Positions 10,101 to 18,364 of a DNA stretch of 57,259 nt are shown here, piece by piece. The DNA comes from Methanobacteriota archaeon. GTDB taxonomy: Archaea > Thermoplasmatota > Poseidoniia > Poseidoniales > Thalassarchaeaceae. The number at the start of each line of letters is the position of its first letter. The first letter of the stretch is position 1. The notes below the pieces were generated by a model. The model was not told the DNA's origin and searched no databases. It saw nothing but the letters and a program-made list of their open reading frames with translations. Position numbers and translations under genes: made by a program. The stretch covers positions 1 through 57,259 of the forward strand of contig PBPH01000051.1 in assembly GCA_002725475.1 (NCBI GenBank), in the 5' to 3' direction.

Positions 10101-12164
10101 TGAAGATTTTACTTTAATTGGTACGAGTATCGTGCCTGAACCCGTTGATGGTATTAGGTTGTTTAAAGAACTGACAAGTGAAGCACCATCAGCAGTTACA
10201 GTTGATAGCAAGGTTCCCTGTCTAGTCCATTCATCAGTGCCATCTCCCCCTATATCCAACTCAACATCCTTTGGAGCATTGGAGTATAGTGCCACCTGAA
10301 AATCTTCAAGAACTGGACTATTTACATTCCCAGAACCACCTGTGTAGAAATATATACAGAAGGTCAAATAATTGAAAGCAGATGAACCGAAATCAACTGA
10401 TTGACCAGGTGTATTATGTACTAAATTTTGCTGAGTACTACTACAAGATGTGGTCGAAGTCAGCCATTTGACAACTAAGTAAGAACTTCCAGGGGTAGTG
10501 GCATTCCACCAAACTGTTGCTGCAATTGGCCGTGATGTAGTTGTGCCTCCCATGTAACTGTACATGCGCATGTAACCATTCTGCACGTACGAGCCGGTGT
10601 AACTGATTGAAACAGAATCTAGGATTGCTGCCACACCGCTATTTGTGCTGTTAAGATATGCTCTCCAACCAAGTTGATTCCCACTGTTTGTAAAAGTCAC
10701 TTGAGAACCTAGTTGCGCGGATTTCCAAGTTTGTCCTCCATCATTGGTTACTTCATAATCAATGCTAGTTCCGGTGGGTTTCCAACTTATGGCTGCAGTT
10801 AGAGAAATAACATCAGTTGCCCGAGTAGCCGTAATCGCTGCAGAAGTGACAGTTGAATTTCCAGAAGGAACTCCCATTGAATATGCAACAGATCTTCCGC
10901 TAGTGATAATCTTGTGAGAACTTCCACTAGGGCATTGTGTATTGAAATAACAAGTCCAACCGATATTCCCTGAGTCGACACCTTCAATTCCTCGATGTGC
11001 TCGATTTGGAAATAGTATGTCTCCCTGGTGCTCATACCAATTTCCATCTTTTAGGAAAATCGAGTGCCAATTCTTTGCCTTACAGTAGTTGCTACTTGTG
11101 TAAGTACAATGAACATTAGCAGTCACACGATCACTAACAACATCTAGTCCACTCCCTTGGCCACTAGTAGTTGGTATACTCATCAATAGTTTTGTAGAGA
11201 GTGCAATAGTTGGGCTTGAGCGGTTGACATTCCATAGATAGTAATTGTAATTTGGATATGCATACAGTGCAGCAAGGACGTACATCTCTCCGTCAGTCGG
11301 ATCAAACGCAACTCCCCCCATGTAGTAGTTGCCTGATACTGTCCAGTATTGATTACAAGACCAAGTTCCGTTATTGACAGTCCATTTTGAAATGTATCTG
11401 TAACTCCAACTACTTACCCAAACAGTCCCATCCCCGTCACTAGTAATATCTGATATGTAGTAGAGGGAAGTAGTTGTGCAACTGTTGTATTGAATAGTTA
11501 CACTGCCAATTTGTGATCCAGTGCTAGAGTTATACCGATAGATTGTAGGGGCTAAGTATGCACTTGAACTAGACCACTGAGCAACATAGGTGGTGTTACC
11601 TTGAAAGACAGCCGGACCAGCATAGTTCCAACTACCTCCAGAGTAACTCAAATAGCTGTTTGTAGTTGCCCCTACCAAATCTGAAGTGGCAGAACTAATT
11701 GCTCCTCCAGTGGTGTTGTGGGTTGCCCCAACCGAGCTAGAAATATCATTTGAACTAGTTAATGTCCAACTAGCTTCATTCTGTAGTTCTCTCAGATATG
11801 CTTCATCATTATCAACATCTATGCTGTATTTGTAGTCACTTGCGAAGTATGGCACATTCATTTGTCCATCAGTAGTAGATGGGCCGCCGAAATCCGAATT
11901 ACTAGTTGCGTTAGCCCAACTAGTCATTGAAGGGGTGCCTGTGAGGCTGAAAGATGCTGATGTAACCTCTGCTCCAAAAGGCAAATTTACCCCTGCAGTA
12001 TCACCACTTCCAGAACCTGCAAAGGTGTGTGAAAAACTGGTACTTCCATCAGCAAATTGGGTTTCTGTAGTTGCAGCAGATGCGAACGGCAGCAAAGAAC
12101 AAATGAGCATTAGCGTAACTAAATTTATTGCGATAGACTTGATTCCTCGAGTCGTTCGAAGCAT
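7119..12164 (-). CDS. Giant membrane-anchored surface protein with CARDB-like domain
   Basis: About 1681 residues from the ATG at 12164. A longer frame reaches 12290 but would overlap the divergent gene and delay the signal peptide. The N-terminus is a Sec signal (IAINLVTLMLICSLLPFASA), followed by an ADGSTSFSHTF domain shared with the protein at 38032. The middle is beta-rich with aromatic and Asn/Ser/Thr-rich repeats. Near the end is a CARDB-like adhesion domain (KEIVANGAEIEITAWVANLG then EVDETDNSASV). One C-terminal TM segment (LLAVIGIIIAMIVLPIVAF) precedes a highly acidic Asp/Tyr tail. It is exported and anchored, with the bulk outside the cell; its role in the envelope or in adhesion is inferred. 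Confidence 0.8.
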   Translation of the reverse strand: MLRTTRGIKSIAINLVTLMLICSLLPFASAATTETQFADGSTSFSHTFAGSGSGDTAGVNLPFGAEVTSASFSLTGTPSMTSWANATSNSDFGGPSTTDGQMNVPYFASDYKYSIDVDNDEAYLRELQNEASWTLTSSNDISSSVGATHNTTGGAISSATSDLVGATTNSYLSYSGGSWNYAGPAVFQGNTTYVAQWSSSSAYLAPTIYRYNSSTGSQIGSVTIQYNSCTTTSLYYISDITSDGDGTVWVSSWSYRYISKWTVNNGTWSCNQYWTVSGNYYMGGVAFDPTDGEMYVLAALYAYPNYNYYLWNVNRSSPTIALSTKLLMSIPTTSGQGSGLDVVSDRVTANVHCTYTSSNYCKAKNWHSIFLKDGNWYEHQGDILFPNRAHRGIEGVDSGNIGWTCYFNTQCPSGSSHKIITSGRSVAYSMGVPSGNSTVTSAAITATRATDVISLTAAISWKPTGTSIDYEVTNDGGQTWKSAQLGSQVTFTNSGNQLGWRAYLNSTNSGVAAILDSVSISYTGSYVQNGYMRMYSYMGGTTTSRPIAATVWWNATTPGSSYLVVKWLTSTTSCSSTQQNLVHNTPGQSVDFGSSAFNYLTFCIYFYTGGSGNVNSPVLEDFQVALYSNAPKDVELDIGGDGTDEWTRQGTLLSTVTADGASLVSSLNNLIPSTGSGTILVPIKVKSSNAGKLDINNFQITYTMQTVNLNISWDEDMVLHETIDSYKVITRHVIGENANSITSATLDFIASPSNDAPSLTWNSDGTVLDNDPEDWIIPDASLTTSNNSNGIMEIQWAFKVTSHFVEQNNVGFKVSCTDDQGITPLFLSTGPAGIRVNQSYGLGWLKVRDNEGAALHDDIENNEWIKAGEVIHFQGAVWYDGTEDAPLDSTFDVAVIKRTTEGDFLQAKDRSNQYGEFFIPVAVDTIDRPDGVFYEVQIDNPRDPLKVLPVNSSWQRTIRVDASSPILVDASPADNAYEAGMDEQMVRIRIQDEVGSPEELTLHYWVEAEHDSNRNGLADAAEYLNQTMTNTTDDIDKLFFGYIDDSSNPNMARVSYYITGTDVAGNSLLRFDGPGFDYDLVTYRTRKDMDSVFTGLHWAGHEDGERAFAGTTQYLTLGLVDANGLIDFTDISLIFDFEGPDPERDQQRLSFSGVNNTFWTDDEYLVISPACNDISDYNCGAEVITNETGLPWIMVTFGFQFSWDWPDADLSDVALEFSQLGSPEPRRIIFTEHTFRVENDLVLDAETYTVEDVQEPRMGPVSDGSRVVPSDRLRWSGRVIYEGSDVPAPKNVGITVEVFDGVQYWSDGSLTDDGGFSIEVPLGAAPTLASSETRTFLSGVRNIPGRGEDMTRDAVSTTLQVHVDHAPPRVLERLAPIDVIDISNSSALQEVPVMFLGWEDADLSGSPQWVHWLIRDENQRQISSGSSLLGMLQDGQAINWTGTVDLIGDGMNPPLQDYEVGFWIEGWDSAGNPLAPEGNSKSDPVREPVDLNGDNELQWIRFGALGAQLTIDKISADKEIVANGAEIEITAWVANLGGETFTEFSVSFYSGDSEEPFATQKLNGIADEAIPISATWKAEKGVDRVVVIVDADNQIIEVDETDNSASVGISVEYAWGMGWVENARQNLLAVIGIIIAMIVLPIVAFVSMKGAITGRSELFEDDHLFDDEYDDDDEYDDDDDY

Positions 12165-12167
12165 AGG

Positions 12168-12184
12168 CGGTCCCCTAGGGACCG
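12168..12184. repeat. Perfect 7-bp hairpin with CTA loop abutting a start codon
   Basis: CGGTCCC-CTA-GGGACCG is a perfect inverted repeat ending three bases from the ATG (12162-12164) of the giant surface gene on the minus strand. In RNA it would occupy the place of the ribosome-binding site, so it could control translation. It resembles the hairpin at 43924-43940, just upstream of the other giant surface gene. Confidence 0.7.
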
Positions 12185-12277
12185 TTCGGAGTTCCATTTC
12201 AATGCTTTGGGTATTAGATGAACACACTTTTACCAAAACAGTAACAACAAAGATGCTTTCGAAGAGGTTGGATTGCG

Positions 12278-13117
12278 ATGTCGGGAGCAAGGCAGTGGAA
12301 GAAATTCAAGCGGGCAATATCAAAACCATTTGAAGATGCGTGGGAGAGGCAAAGAGCCAATCATTTGGTCATCCTTGGAATGTTATCAGTGTTAGCAGTG
12401 GCATTGGTTGCTTGGGCAATCGCATTTTTCATGATTTTCTCTTCAAACGCACAACAGGAAGCCAATAGTTGGGAGAATTACACCGCTGTAACTTGGGTTG
12501 GAGTAATGCTAGCATTCGTGATTTTGATATTTGTGATTCCGGAATTTTTCCACTATTTGGGTGTCAGGAATTCTCTAGTTGAGATACTGGAAACAGATTC
12601 TCGGGCCGAGTTACAGAGCAACAAGCGAGAATTAGTGGAGGGTGTCAAATTACTTTCTGGTGCCTGGCCAGCGCGTTATGAGGCAAAAAAGCTAGAACTT
12701 GGGTTAAGAAAAGAGATGCCAGATGGCATGGAACTACCCGAAAATGATGGGGGTTGGATTAGTAATTGGTTCAGCACAAAAAACTCCAGATTTGTCGATC
12801 GCTTTCCAGATTCTACATTGTTACAAGATCCAGGCATTAACAAGATAATAATTGGTGTATCATTTACTGGACTATTTCTATTTCTTTACAACGCCACTTT
12901 TGGTTTAGCGAGGGAGGTGGTGGGTGGCCCCAGAAATATGACTGTGGATTTTACAGCAATTGCTAAAGGTTCAGAATACAGTGCTACTTGGGCTCCTCAC
13001 ATGGATTTGATTGGCACGCTCATAATTCTAATGCTTGCTACCATTCTATTCATGACCACTCCAACTCCTTCAGAATACTCTGAAGACACTAGCGATTCTA
13101 ATTCCGAAGAGGAGTGA
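12278..13117 (+). CDS. Hypothetical four-TM membrane protein
   Basis: 279 residues; I do not recognise the family. Four hydrophobic segments are visible: VILGMLSVLAVALVAWAIAF near residue 33, VGVMLAFVILIFVIPEFF near 75, IIIGVSFTGLFLFLY near 190, and LIGTLIILMLATILFM near 250. A charged cytoplasmic-type region of about 90 residues with an LLSG-AWPARYEAKKLELGLR stretch lies between segments 2 and 3. The C-terminus is acidic and Ser-rich. The signal peptidase gene starts 17 bp downstream on the same strand, so the two are probably co-transcribed and may cooperate in membrane protein processing; this is inference from position only. Confidence 0.75.
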   Translation: MSGARQWKKFKRAISKPFEDAWERQRANHLVILGMLSVLAVALVAWAIAFFMIFSSNAQQEANSWENYTAVTWVGVMLAFVILIFVIPEFFHYLGVRNSLVEILETDSRAELQSNKRELVEGVKLLSGAWPARYEAKKLELGLRKEMPDGMELPENDGGWISNWFSTKNSRFVDRFPDSTLLQDPGINKIIIGVSFTGLFLFLYNATFGLAREVVGGPRNMTVDFTAIAKGSEYSATWAPHMDLIGTLIILMLATILFMTTPTPSEYSEDTSDSNSEEE

Positions 13118-13133
13118 TGGGAGCGAAAGGAAG

Positions 13134-14057
13134 ATGGCCAACCCCTTGGGCTGGGCGCGTGAAGCGCTTCTTGCAATAGGCTTAATCTCGCTACTCGTGG
13201 TTGGTCTATGGGCGGCGACCGGTTCCCTCCCTCCAATGGTTGTGGTAGAATCATCATCAATGATGCACGACTCTGAAGGTGAGATAGGCGCTATAGATCC
13301 TGGTGATTTGGTATTAGTAATGTCAACCAATCGTAGAACAAATATCGTTAGTATGGCGGAAGCTATGGAAGAGAATGGGCAATGGGAGGGCTGGGTTTCG
13401 CATGGAAAACCAGGTGATGTGATAATTTACAAAAAGAATGGTGGAAATGATACACCTGTGATTCATAGAGTAATTCTTGAAGCAGTTGCAAATCAAACAT
13501 TAACTCCGACTGATAGGGAATTAGGTCTTTGTTCGGAGGGTAGTTGGGATCCAATTAGTATCGACGCAGATGGTGATGCAGGAACTTGCGTACTTACATG
13601 GGATGCACCTGGCACAACAGTAAGGAATCAACCCAACATCAATTGGACGTTTGATGAAATCACTTGCCCAGGTAATCCTCACGGATTAATCGTTCAAGAA
13701 TGGGACCCCGGTCATGCAGGTTACCTAACTCTGGGTGATAACAATAGGTGTGATGTTGATCAAGGTGACCGTGCCTATCAACTTGCAGGCGGGCTAACCG
13801 ATGAAAATGGCGACAGAGTTGAAGCCGTACGTTCAGATTGGGTTGTCGGTGTTGCTGGAGCAGAGATTCCGTGGCTGGGTACAGTTAAGTTGGCTGCCTC
13901 ATCAAATTCAGCCCAAGTTACAGGACATTCATGGAGAATGCTTGGTATCAGCGCAATAATATTACTAGGTGCGACGTTCATGGTAGAACAAGTAACTGAG
14001 AGATTATTGGGAAGGTCTCCCGAAATCTCCCAAGCCATGTTAGAAGAAGAAGAATGA
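13134..14057 (+). CDS. Signal peptidase I, archaeal Sec11 (S26B) type
   Basis: 307 residues, much longer than usual archaeal Sec11 (about 150-200). After an N-terminal TM segment (LLAIGLISLLVVGLW) comes VESSSMMH with the catalytic Ser (S42) before Met. PVIHRVI supplies the His (about H111) that replaces the bacterial Lys. YLTLGDNNRCDVDQ carries the conserved Asp (about residue 201). A roughly 80-residue insertion between the His and GDNN boxes contains several Cys and Trp. A second TM lies near the C-terminus (LGISAIILLGATFMV). The enzyme cleaves Sec signal peptides outside the membrane; the surface proteins in this window are plausible substrates. ATG 13134 is preceded by AAAGGAAG. Confidence 0.9.
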   Translation: MANPLGWAREALLAIGLISLLVVGLWAATGSLPPMVVVESSSMMHDSEGEIGAIDPGDLVLVMSTNRRTNIVSMAEAMEENGQWEGWVSHGKPGDVIIYKKNGGNDTPVIHRVILEAVANQTLTPTDRELGLCSEGSWDPISIDADGDAGTCVLTWDAPGTTVRNQPNINWTFDEITCPGNPHGLIVQEWDPGHAGYLTLGDNNRCDVDQGDRAYQLAGGLTDENGDRVEAVRSDWVVGVAGAEIPWLGTVKLAASSNSAQVTGHSWRMLGISAIILLGATFMVEQVTERLLGRSPEISQAMLEEEE

Positions 14058-14072
14058 AAATTCCATCTTGCA

Positions 14073-15566
14073 TTAAATTAACAGTGGCCAAATAATCATA
14101 ATCAAGAACATAAATAGTATGATTAAACTAGAGAACCCCGAAATTCGATTAACAGTTTTCTGTACTTTTAGAGGATGTGAGTTAGGTGAGAATTTCGCAA
14201 AGAATGCCAAGTAGTCATGCAATCTGTCTTTGAGAAGGTGGCCCCCATCGAATGGTAGTAATGGGATTAGATTAGCAAAACCAAGGAGCACATTCATCCA
14301 AATTATCCAAAAGAGTAGGTGTAGCAAGGCAGAAGTTAGAGTTGGGCCGATAAAAGAATCTGTAGTTAGCAATTCTGCTTCATTTGGATGCATGATTTCC
14401 CCCTTGAAAACGATTGGACTAGAAATGATTTGTAAAGGCTGTAAAGCGAAACCAAAAGCAACACTGAGCGGATCTTTAGGGGCATCATGTGCGAGCGGAC
14501 CTGCCAATCTTTTAGCCCCTTCTCCATTTGAGGCAAGTCCACTTACTCCTAGAAATGCATCCCCTTCAGAAATTCCATATGCATCGATTATCGCAGGGTC
14601 TGTTCCTTGTTCAATCGCATATTGATAATGGTCTGCTAAGGTCAAAGAAATTTCTCTCATCTCTCTATTTCCTTCTTCGTTTGGTAGAGAAAGAACTGTG
14701 AGAGTGATGTTGTCACCTGCCTTATGTGAATCAAGGAACGTAGTAAATTCAGAGTAATCACTGACCTCGGTTCCATTTGCATGAGTGATAATTTCCCATG
14801 GCTGTAATCCAGCATCATCTGCTGGTTGTTCCACAATGATTCCTTCTGCATGTACTCCTGCGATAGTCGGAGTCATAGTGTTGGCAACCAAAGCCAAAAT
14901 GAGAAAGCACAGAAAACCACCGTAGATGTTCACCGCTGGGCCGGCCGCAAAAACTCGCTGCCGCTCTTTTCTGGGTGCCCGTAACAATTCGCTCCCCTCG
15001 GGTTCTGCAAATGCCCCAATTGGAATCAATCCAACGATTAAAAGCCCAAAACTCCGCACTCTCATTCCGTGTGCTCTTGATAGAATCCCATGACCGTACT
15101 CGTGAACAACCAATGCTACGATTAGACCAATTAAACCCCAAAACAGTGGAATCGTGGGTGTAATTCCTGGAATTAGTAGCAATTCAGACGGGGTTGCAGA
15201 GGGGACATCTGAAGGTTTTGCCAACATCAAAATGAAATTCATTGTGAAGAGTAATAGAACGATAGCACTAACTAATCTGCAAGTCCATAACCCTACTTCT
15301 CCAAATATCCTCCATGCTTTACGAGGTTTTGAAATGAAATCCAATACCTTTTGTCCTCTCTCCGTCCTAATCATCAATAGAATCCCCAACACGCGGCTAG
15401 CATTCCATTTGTCTAGAATGCCGTTTGTTTCAAGTTGTTTGAGTAGATAGTACCAACCTACTATGATCAGTATAGACCAATGAATTTGAACAGCTAATAT
15501 TCCTGCAATAATAAGAAAAATTAACCTAACATATCTGGATGGACCAGCATCAACCTCTTCCTGCAC
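14073..15566 (-). CDS. M50 family membrane metalloprotease (site-2-protease type) with PDZ domain
   Basis: 497 residues. TM segments surround the zinc motif HEYGH (155-159) in LIVALVVHEYGHGILSRAHG. A PDZ-like region follows (VEQPADDAGLQPWEIITHANG, about residues 245-300). The third zinc ligand is probably the Asp in LLPFDGGHLLKD near residue 450. Multiple further TM segments are present, including two at the C-terminus. Such proteases cut transmembrane segments in regulated proteolysis or membrane quality control. The gene is convergent with signal peptidase (15-bp gap). The start appears to be GTG at 15566, and the 62-residue coiled-coil gene diverges from it. Confidence 0.9.
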   Translation of the reverse strand: MQEEVDAGPSRYVRLIFLIIAGILAVQIHWSILIIVGWYYLLKQLETNGILDKWNASRVLGILLMIRTERGQKVLDFISKPRKAWRIFGEVGLWTCRLVSAIVLLLFTMNFILMLAKPSDVPSATPSELLLIPGITPTIPLFWGLIGLIVALVVHEYGHGILSRAHGMRVRSFGLLIVGLIPIGAFAEPEGSELLRAPRKERQRVFAAGPAVNIYGGFLCFLILALVANTMTPTIAGVHAEGIIVEQPADDAGLQPWEIITHANGTEVSDYSEFTTFLDSHKAGDNITLTVLSLPNEEGNREMREISLTLADHYQYAIEQGTDPAIIDAYGISEGDAFLGVSGLASNGEGAKRLAGPLAHDAPKDPLSVAFGFALQPLQIISSPIVFKGEIMHPNEAELLTTDSFIGPTLTSALLHLLFWIIWMNVLLGFANLIPLLPFDGGHLLKDRLHDYLAFFAKFSPNSHPLKVQKTVNRISGFSSLIILFMFLIMIIWPLLI

Positions 15567-15652
15567 ATACCTTGCTCAACTCCTTCTGTTTTGAACCTGC
15601 GCCCGTTCATCAAAGGGTAGTTATCAAAGAGGATGAACTCTACCCGGCCAAT

Positions 15653-15841
15653 ATGGAGGAATCCAGATCAGCTAGAATTTCCTCTCAAAGTGTTGAGCGC
15701 CGGCTTTCAGATTTGAAGCGAGAAGTGGATGCAATCAAGCGCATATTATCTCAAGCATCTCTTAATCGTTTAACTGCAGAAGTTGAGCGCCAAGAAACTG
15801 ACATCAATGTAATTGAAGAAGATTTACACCGTAGTATCTAG
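15653..15841 (+). CDS. Small coiled-coil protein
   Basis: 62 residues from ATG 15653. A longer reading from 15539 would run into the start of the divergent M50 gene and looks non-coding in its first 38 codons. The sequence is highly charged with heptad-like spacing (SVERRLSDLKREVDAIKRIL, then LTAEVERQETDINVIEEDL), which predicts two helices forming a coiled coil. I recognise no family. It is followed by the converging HNH gene after 7 bp. Confidence 0.6.
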   Translation: MEESRSARISSQSVERRLSDLKREVDAIKRILSQASLNRLTAEVERQETDINVIEEDLHRSI

Positions 15842-15848
15842 AAATTTA

Positions 15849-17021
15849 TTAATCAGTGGAAGATTCATATTTCTCATTTTCATTCAAATATGTCATTACT
15901 TGTTCAAAATAACTATCTATTAATTGTCTGAGAGAATCTTCACTTACACTCACTCCCCTAAACTCTGTTATGGATTTATCAAAACGCAATTTTATATTTT
16001 GTATGATCTGCAGCGGGTCATCATTAGCCGTTGCTTTTCGCCAATCTCTGTCTTTCAATTTTATTGATTCATCATAAGGAAAAACAACACTAGCAATCCT
16101 CATAATGATCTTGTCCCTGCGTAACCTAGTGAATAACTGCTTAAAAGCTTCATTTAGTTCATCAGTACTTTGAATTTGATTTTTTATTTGCATGTATAAG
16201 ATAATACCCTCAGCAAATTCACTGGGTTTTTCTGGTAATCTCAAACCACTTCTCGAAGAAGTATTGAATCCCTTAATTTTGGGAAAATTCTTTGCTAACT
16301 CTTCTTCAGAAATCTCTTCTATAAGTTGAGTATTATCAATTAAGACGCGTTTTGTTTGTTTAGGTGGTTTATTTTCCTTACTTGTATTGTACCCAAAGAT
16401 TCTGTCGAAGAGCCTGATTCCTAAGGATCGGGAAGATTTTGATTTAATGGATTTTGATACGTTTTTATTATAATTCGATGATCTATTAAATTCATAATTT
16501 GGTTCATCACCAACTTTCCACTTGGATGCTCTTCCAAATGCTCTCTTTGGAGACAAAGGAAATGTCTCACCACCCGTTCTAAATTCCATAAATTTTTGTT
16601 GAATTGTTGGAGTTATAGTTTGGGCTAGGGGGGGGTCATCGATAGAAATGTTACACCAAATTAAGAATCTTTTAACATTAGTCCAATTTTCTGGATAATT
16701 CTTTCGGTATGGGGGGTGGCCAAGTATTGCCTGCATTACCTGATTTCTTGCACCGTTACATAATACACATATCTGTATTTTATTCTGAAGTACATTTACA
16801 CCACCGAGTCCAATAGGATACACATGTTCAGTATTGTGATTTGCACCTTCAAATCTAACCCCGCATAAAGGGCATTCAGCATTTGAATTTACTAGGAATG
16901 TCACTCGCTCTCTTGATAAATTACTACGTGTTTTCGCCTTTTCCTTCTTATTTTCAAGGAACTTCTTGGCATCTTTCAAGGTATTTTCATACCTTTTCTC
17001 CAAATCGAACATATCAGTCAT
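15849..17021 (-). CDS. HNH endonuclease-domain protein
   Basis: 390 residues. Near residues 50-100 is an HNH/zinc module: CPLCGVRFEG, then NTEHVYPIGLGG, then NKIQICVLCNGARNQ. It has paired CxxC knuckles and the catalytic His in EHVYP. A basic Lys/Ser-rich linker follows (KSIKSKSSRSLG). The C-terminal ~170 residues are helical and unrecognised. HNH domains cut DNA or RNA in restriction, homing and defence systems. Its ATG overlaps the last four bases (17018-17021) of the upstream PD-(D/E)XK gene, so the two are translationally coupled. Lys/Asn-rich composition and AT-rich codons set the pair apart from neighbouring genes. Confidence 0.8.
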   Translation of the reverse strand: MTDMFDLEKRYENTLKDAKKFLENKKEKAKTRSNLSRERVTFLVNSNAECPLCGVRFEGANHNTEHVYPIGLGGVNVLQNKIQICVLCNGARNQVMQAILGHPPYRKNYPENWTNVKRFLIWCNISIDDPPLAQTITPTIQQKFMEFRTGGETFPLSPKRAFGRASKWKVGDEPNYEFNRSSNYNKNVSKSIKSKSSRSLGIRLFDRIFGYNTSKENKPPKQTKRVLIDNTQLIEEISEEELAKNFPKIKGFNTSSRSGLRLPEKPSEFAEGIILYMQIKNQIQSTDELNEAFKQLFTRLRRDKIIMRIASVVFPYDESIKLKDRDWRKATANDDPLQIIQNIKLRFDKSITEFRGVSVSEDSLRQLIDSYFEQVMTYLNENEKYESSTD

Positions 17022-18265
17022 GATGCCACCTCTTCTTCGGAGATCAATTTTCTATATTCTTCAAGTTTTGTTGAATGTTCCTTGTTGTTAGCCCACTCAT
17101 TCCAATCTGCCCTCATTTTTTCCATTGCCTCATCATTTACAGGAACTAAAGTAAATTTACCTGATTCACGTGAAATCAGCAACAATAACATCCAATCCAT
17201 TTCGCAACCTTGAAGGTAAAGTGCAACCTGTTTGCAGTAATTTGTCTTCCACTTATATCTGAAAATTGATTGTTGATTTTCATCTTCAACTTCAAATGGG
17301 AATAACTTGAGAGTCTTTGTTTCTACGGGAATTCCTTGGAAAGATAAATCCGGTGTCCCACTAACTGTCACTCCCAATTCTTTACACTCAAACCAAATCC
17401 GCTCTCCAGAACTCCAATCATCAGAAGAGATATTCTTGAAATTGGAACTCAAGAACTCATCAAAAGCATGTCCAATTTCAATTACCCCAACCGGAGCAGA
17501 CCTAATTGGCCTAATCTTCAACTTTCTCCATTCTGCAATTTTAGATATGACTTGCTTGAATTTTCGATAGTCTTTCAAATCAGATACCCGCAAATACCTA
17601 GTCTTATAATTATACAACTCAAATACTTCGGGAGGCTTCATTTCAACTCTATTCAATATTTTTTCAAGTTCTCGACCGGCTTCTTCAGCAATACCATCAG
17701 CTATCGGATTATCTATCACTCCGATTTGCCCCTTACTAATGGTGTGGTGAGGGACAAACTCCCATTCAATACCGTTTAGGAATTTGTCAAACCATTTTTT
17801 TGAGTCATCGGAAACTTTTGAAAGTTGCCTTGGTTGTCGTGTGCAGTGAATTTCAGCAACATTAGAATCAAATTGATCTCCACAATCTCTACATCTCCAT
17901 TGGTATGGTTTTGATAAATAACGGGAAGTAGGTGCATTTCCATCATTTTTCTTTCCTTTTGCAACTTTTCCGCTTTTATTGACGAGCGGGCTGTTCTTGT
18001 TTGTTAGGATTAAAGGGGGTTGTCCAGAAGCTGTAATAATGACCAAATTCTTTGCAGGATTCGTGCCCTTGGAATTCTTATTTTTCCACACCTTTGATTG
18101 ATATTTAATAGCCCCCTTTGGTGCCTTTCCATCTTGTGCAATCCAAAGTCTAACAAGCACCAAATCATCATGGATTTTTTCTTCTATGTCATTTACAACT
18201 TTATGTTCTTCAGAGCGATTCTCGGAATACCAATCTTTCCAATCTTTCAATGTACCCTCTAGCAT
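17018..18265 (-). CDS. PD-(D/E)XK (RecB/Cas4-like) nuclease-domain protein with zinc-finger-like insert
   Basis: 415 residues. The C-terminal part carries the PD-(D/E)XK order seen in RecB/Cas4-like nucleases: GHAFDEFL (about residue 275), GTPDLSFQG, VETKTLKLF, then CKQVALYLQGC, the QxxxY-type helix. A knuckle-like WRCRDCGDQF followed by H and C appears near residue 125. The N-terminal ~200 residues are not recognised. It may cut or process nucleic acid, the neighbouring HNH protein being a probable partner (4-bp overlap). It could be a restriction-like or other defence module, but no methyltransferase or helicase adjoins, so the function is inference. A 6-bp hairpin (18282-18298) lies just upstream. 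Confidence 0.7.
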   Translation of the reverse strand: MLEGTLKDWKDWYSENRSEEHKVVNDIEEKIHDDLVLVRLWIAQDGKAPKGAIKYQSKVWKNKNSKGTNPAKNLVIITASGQPPLILTNKNSPLVNKSGKVAKGKKNDGNAPTSRYLSKPYQWRCRDCGDQFDSNVAEIHCTRQPRQLSKVSDDSKKWFDKFLNGIEWEFVPHHTISKGQIGVIDNPIADGIAEEAGRELEKILNRVEMKPPEVFELYNYKTRYLRVSDLKDYRKFKQVISKIAEWRKLKIRPIRSAPVGVIEIGHAFDEFLSSNFKNISSDDWSSGERIWFECKELGVTVSGTPDLSFQGIPVETKTLKLFPFEVEDENQQSIFRYKWKTNYCKQVALYLQGCEMDWMLLLLISRESGKFTLVPVNDEAMEKMRADWNEWANNKEHSTKLEEYRKLISEEEVAS

Positions 18266-18281
18266 ATTTTCACTTCATGAT

Positions 18282-18298
18282 GAGCACTCTGGGTGCTC
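18282..18298. repeat. Inverted repeat upstream of the nuclease pair
   Basis: GAGCAC-TCTGG-GTGCTC, with six-base perfect arms, lies 17 bases upstream of the first nuclease gene's start on the minus strand. It could be an operator or a 5'-leader hairpin, or the boundary of an inserted module. Sequence alone does not decide. Confidence 0.45.
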
Positions 18299-18364
18299 TA
18301 ATCAAGCATTGAAAAGAGGCGACCCTATTTGAACTACAACCTATGAAGGATTAGAAAACAAATG

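Noticed and set aside
12291..12333. Plus-strand frame 11935-12333
   Set aside because: It overlaps the surface gene's coding start antisense, and the 4-TM gene uses a different frame from 12278.
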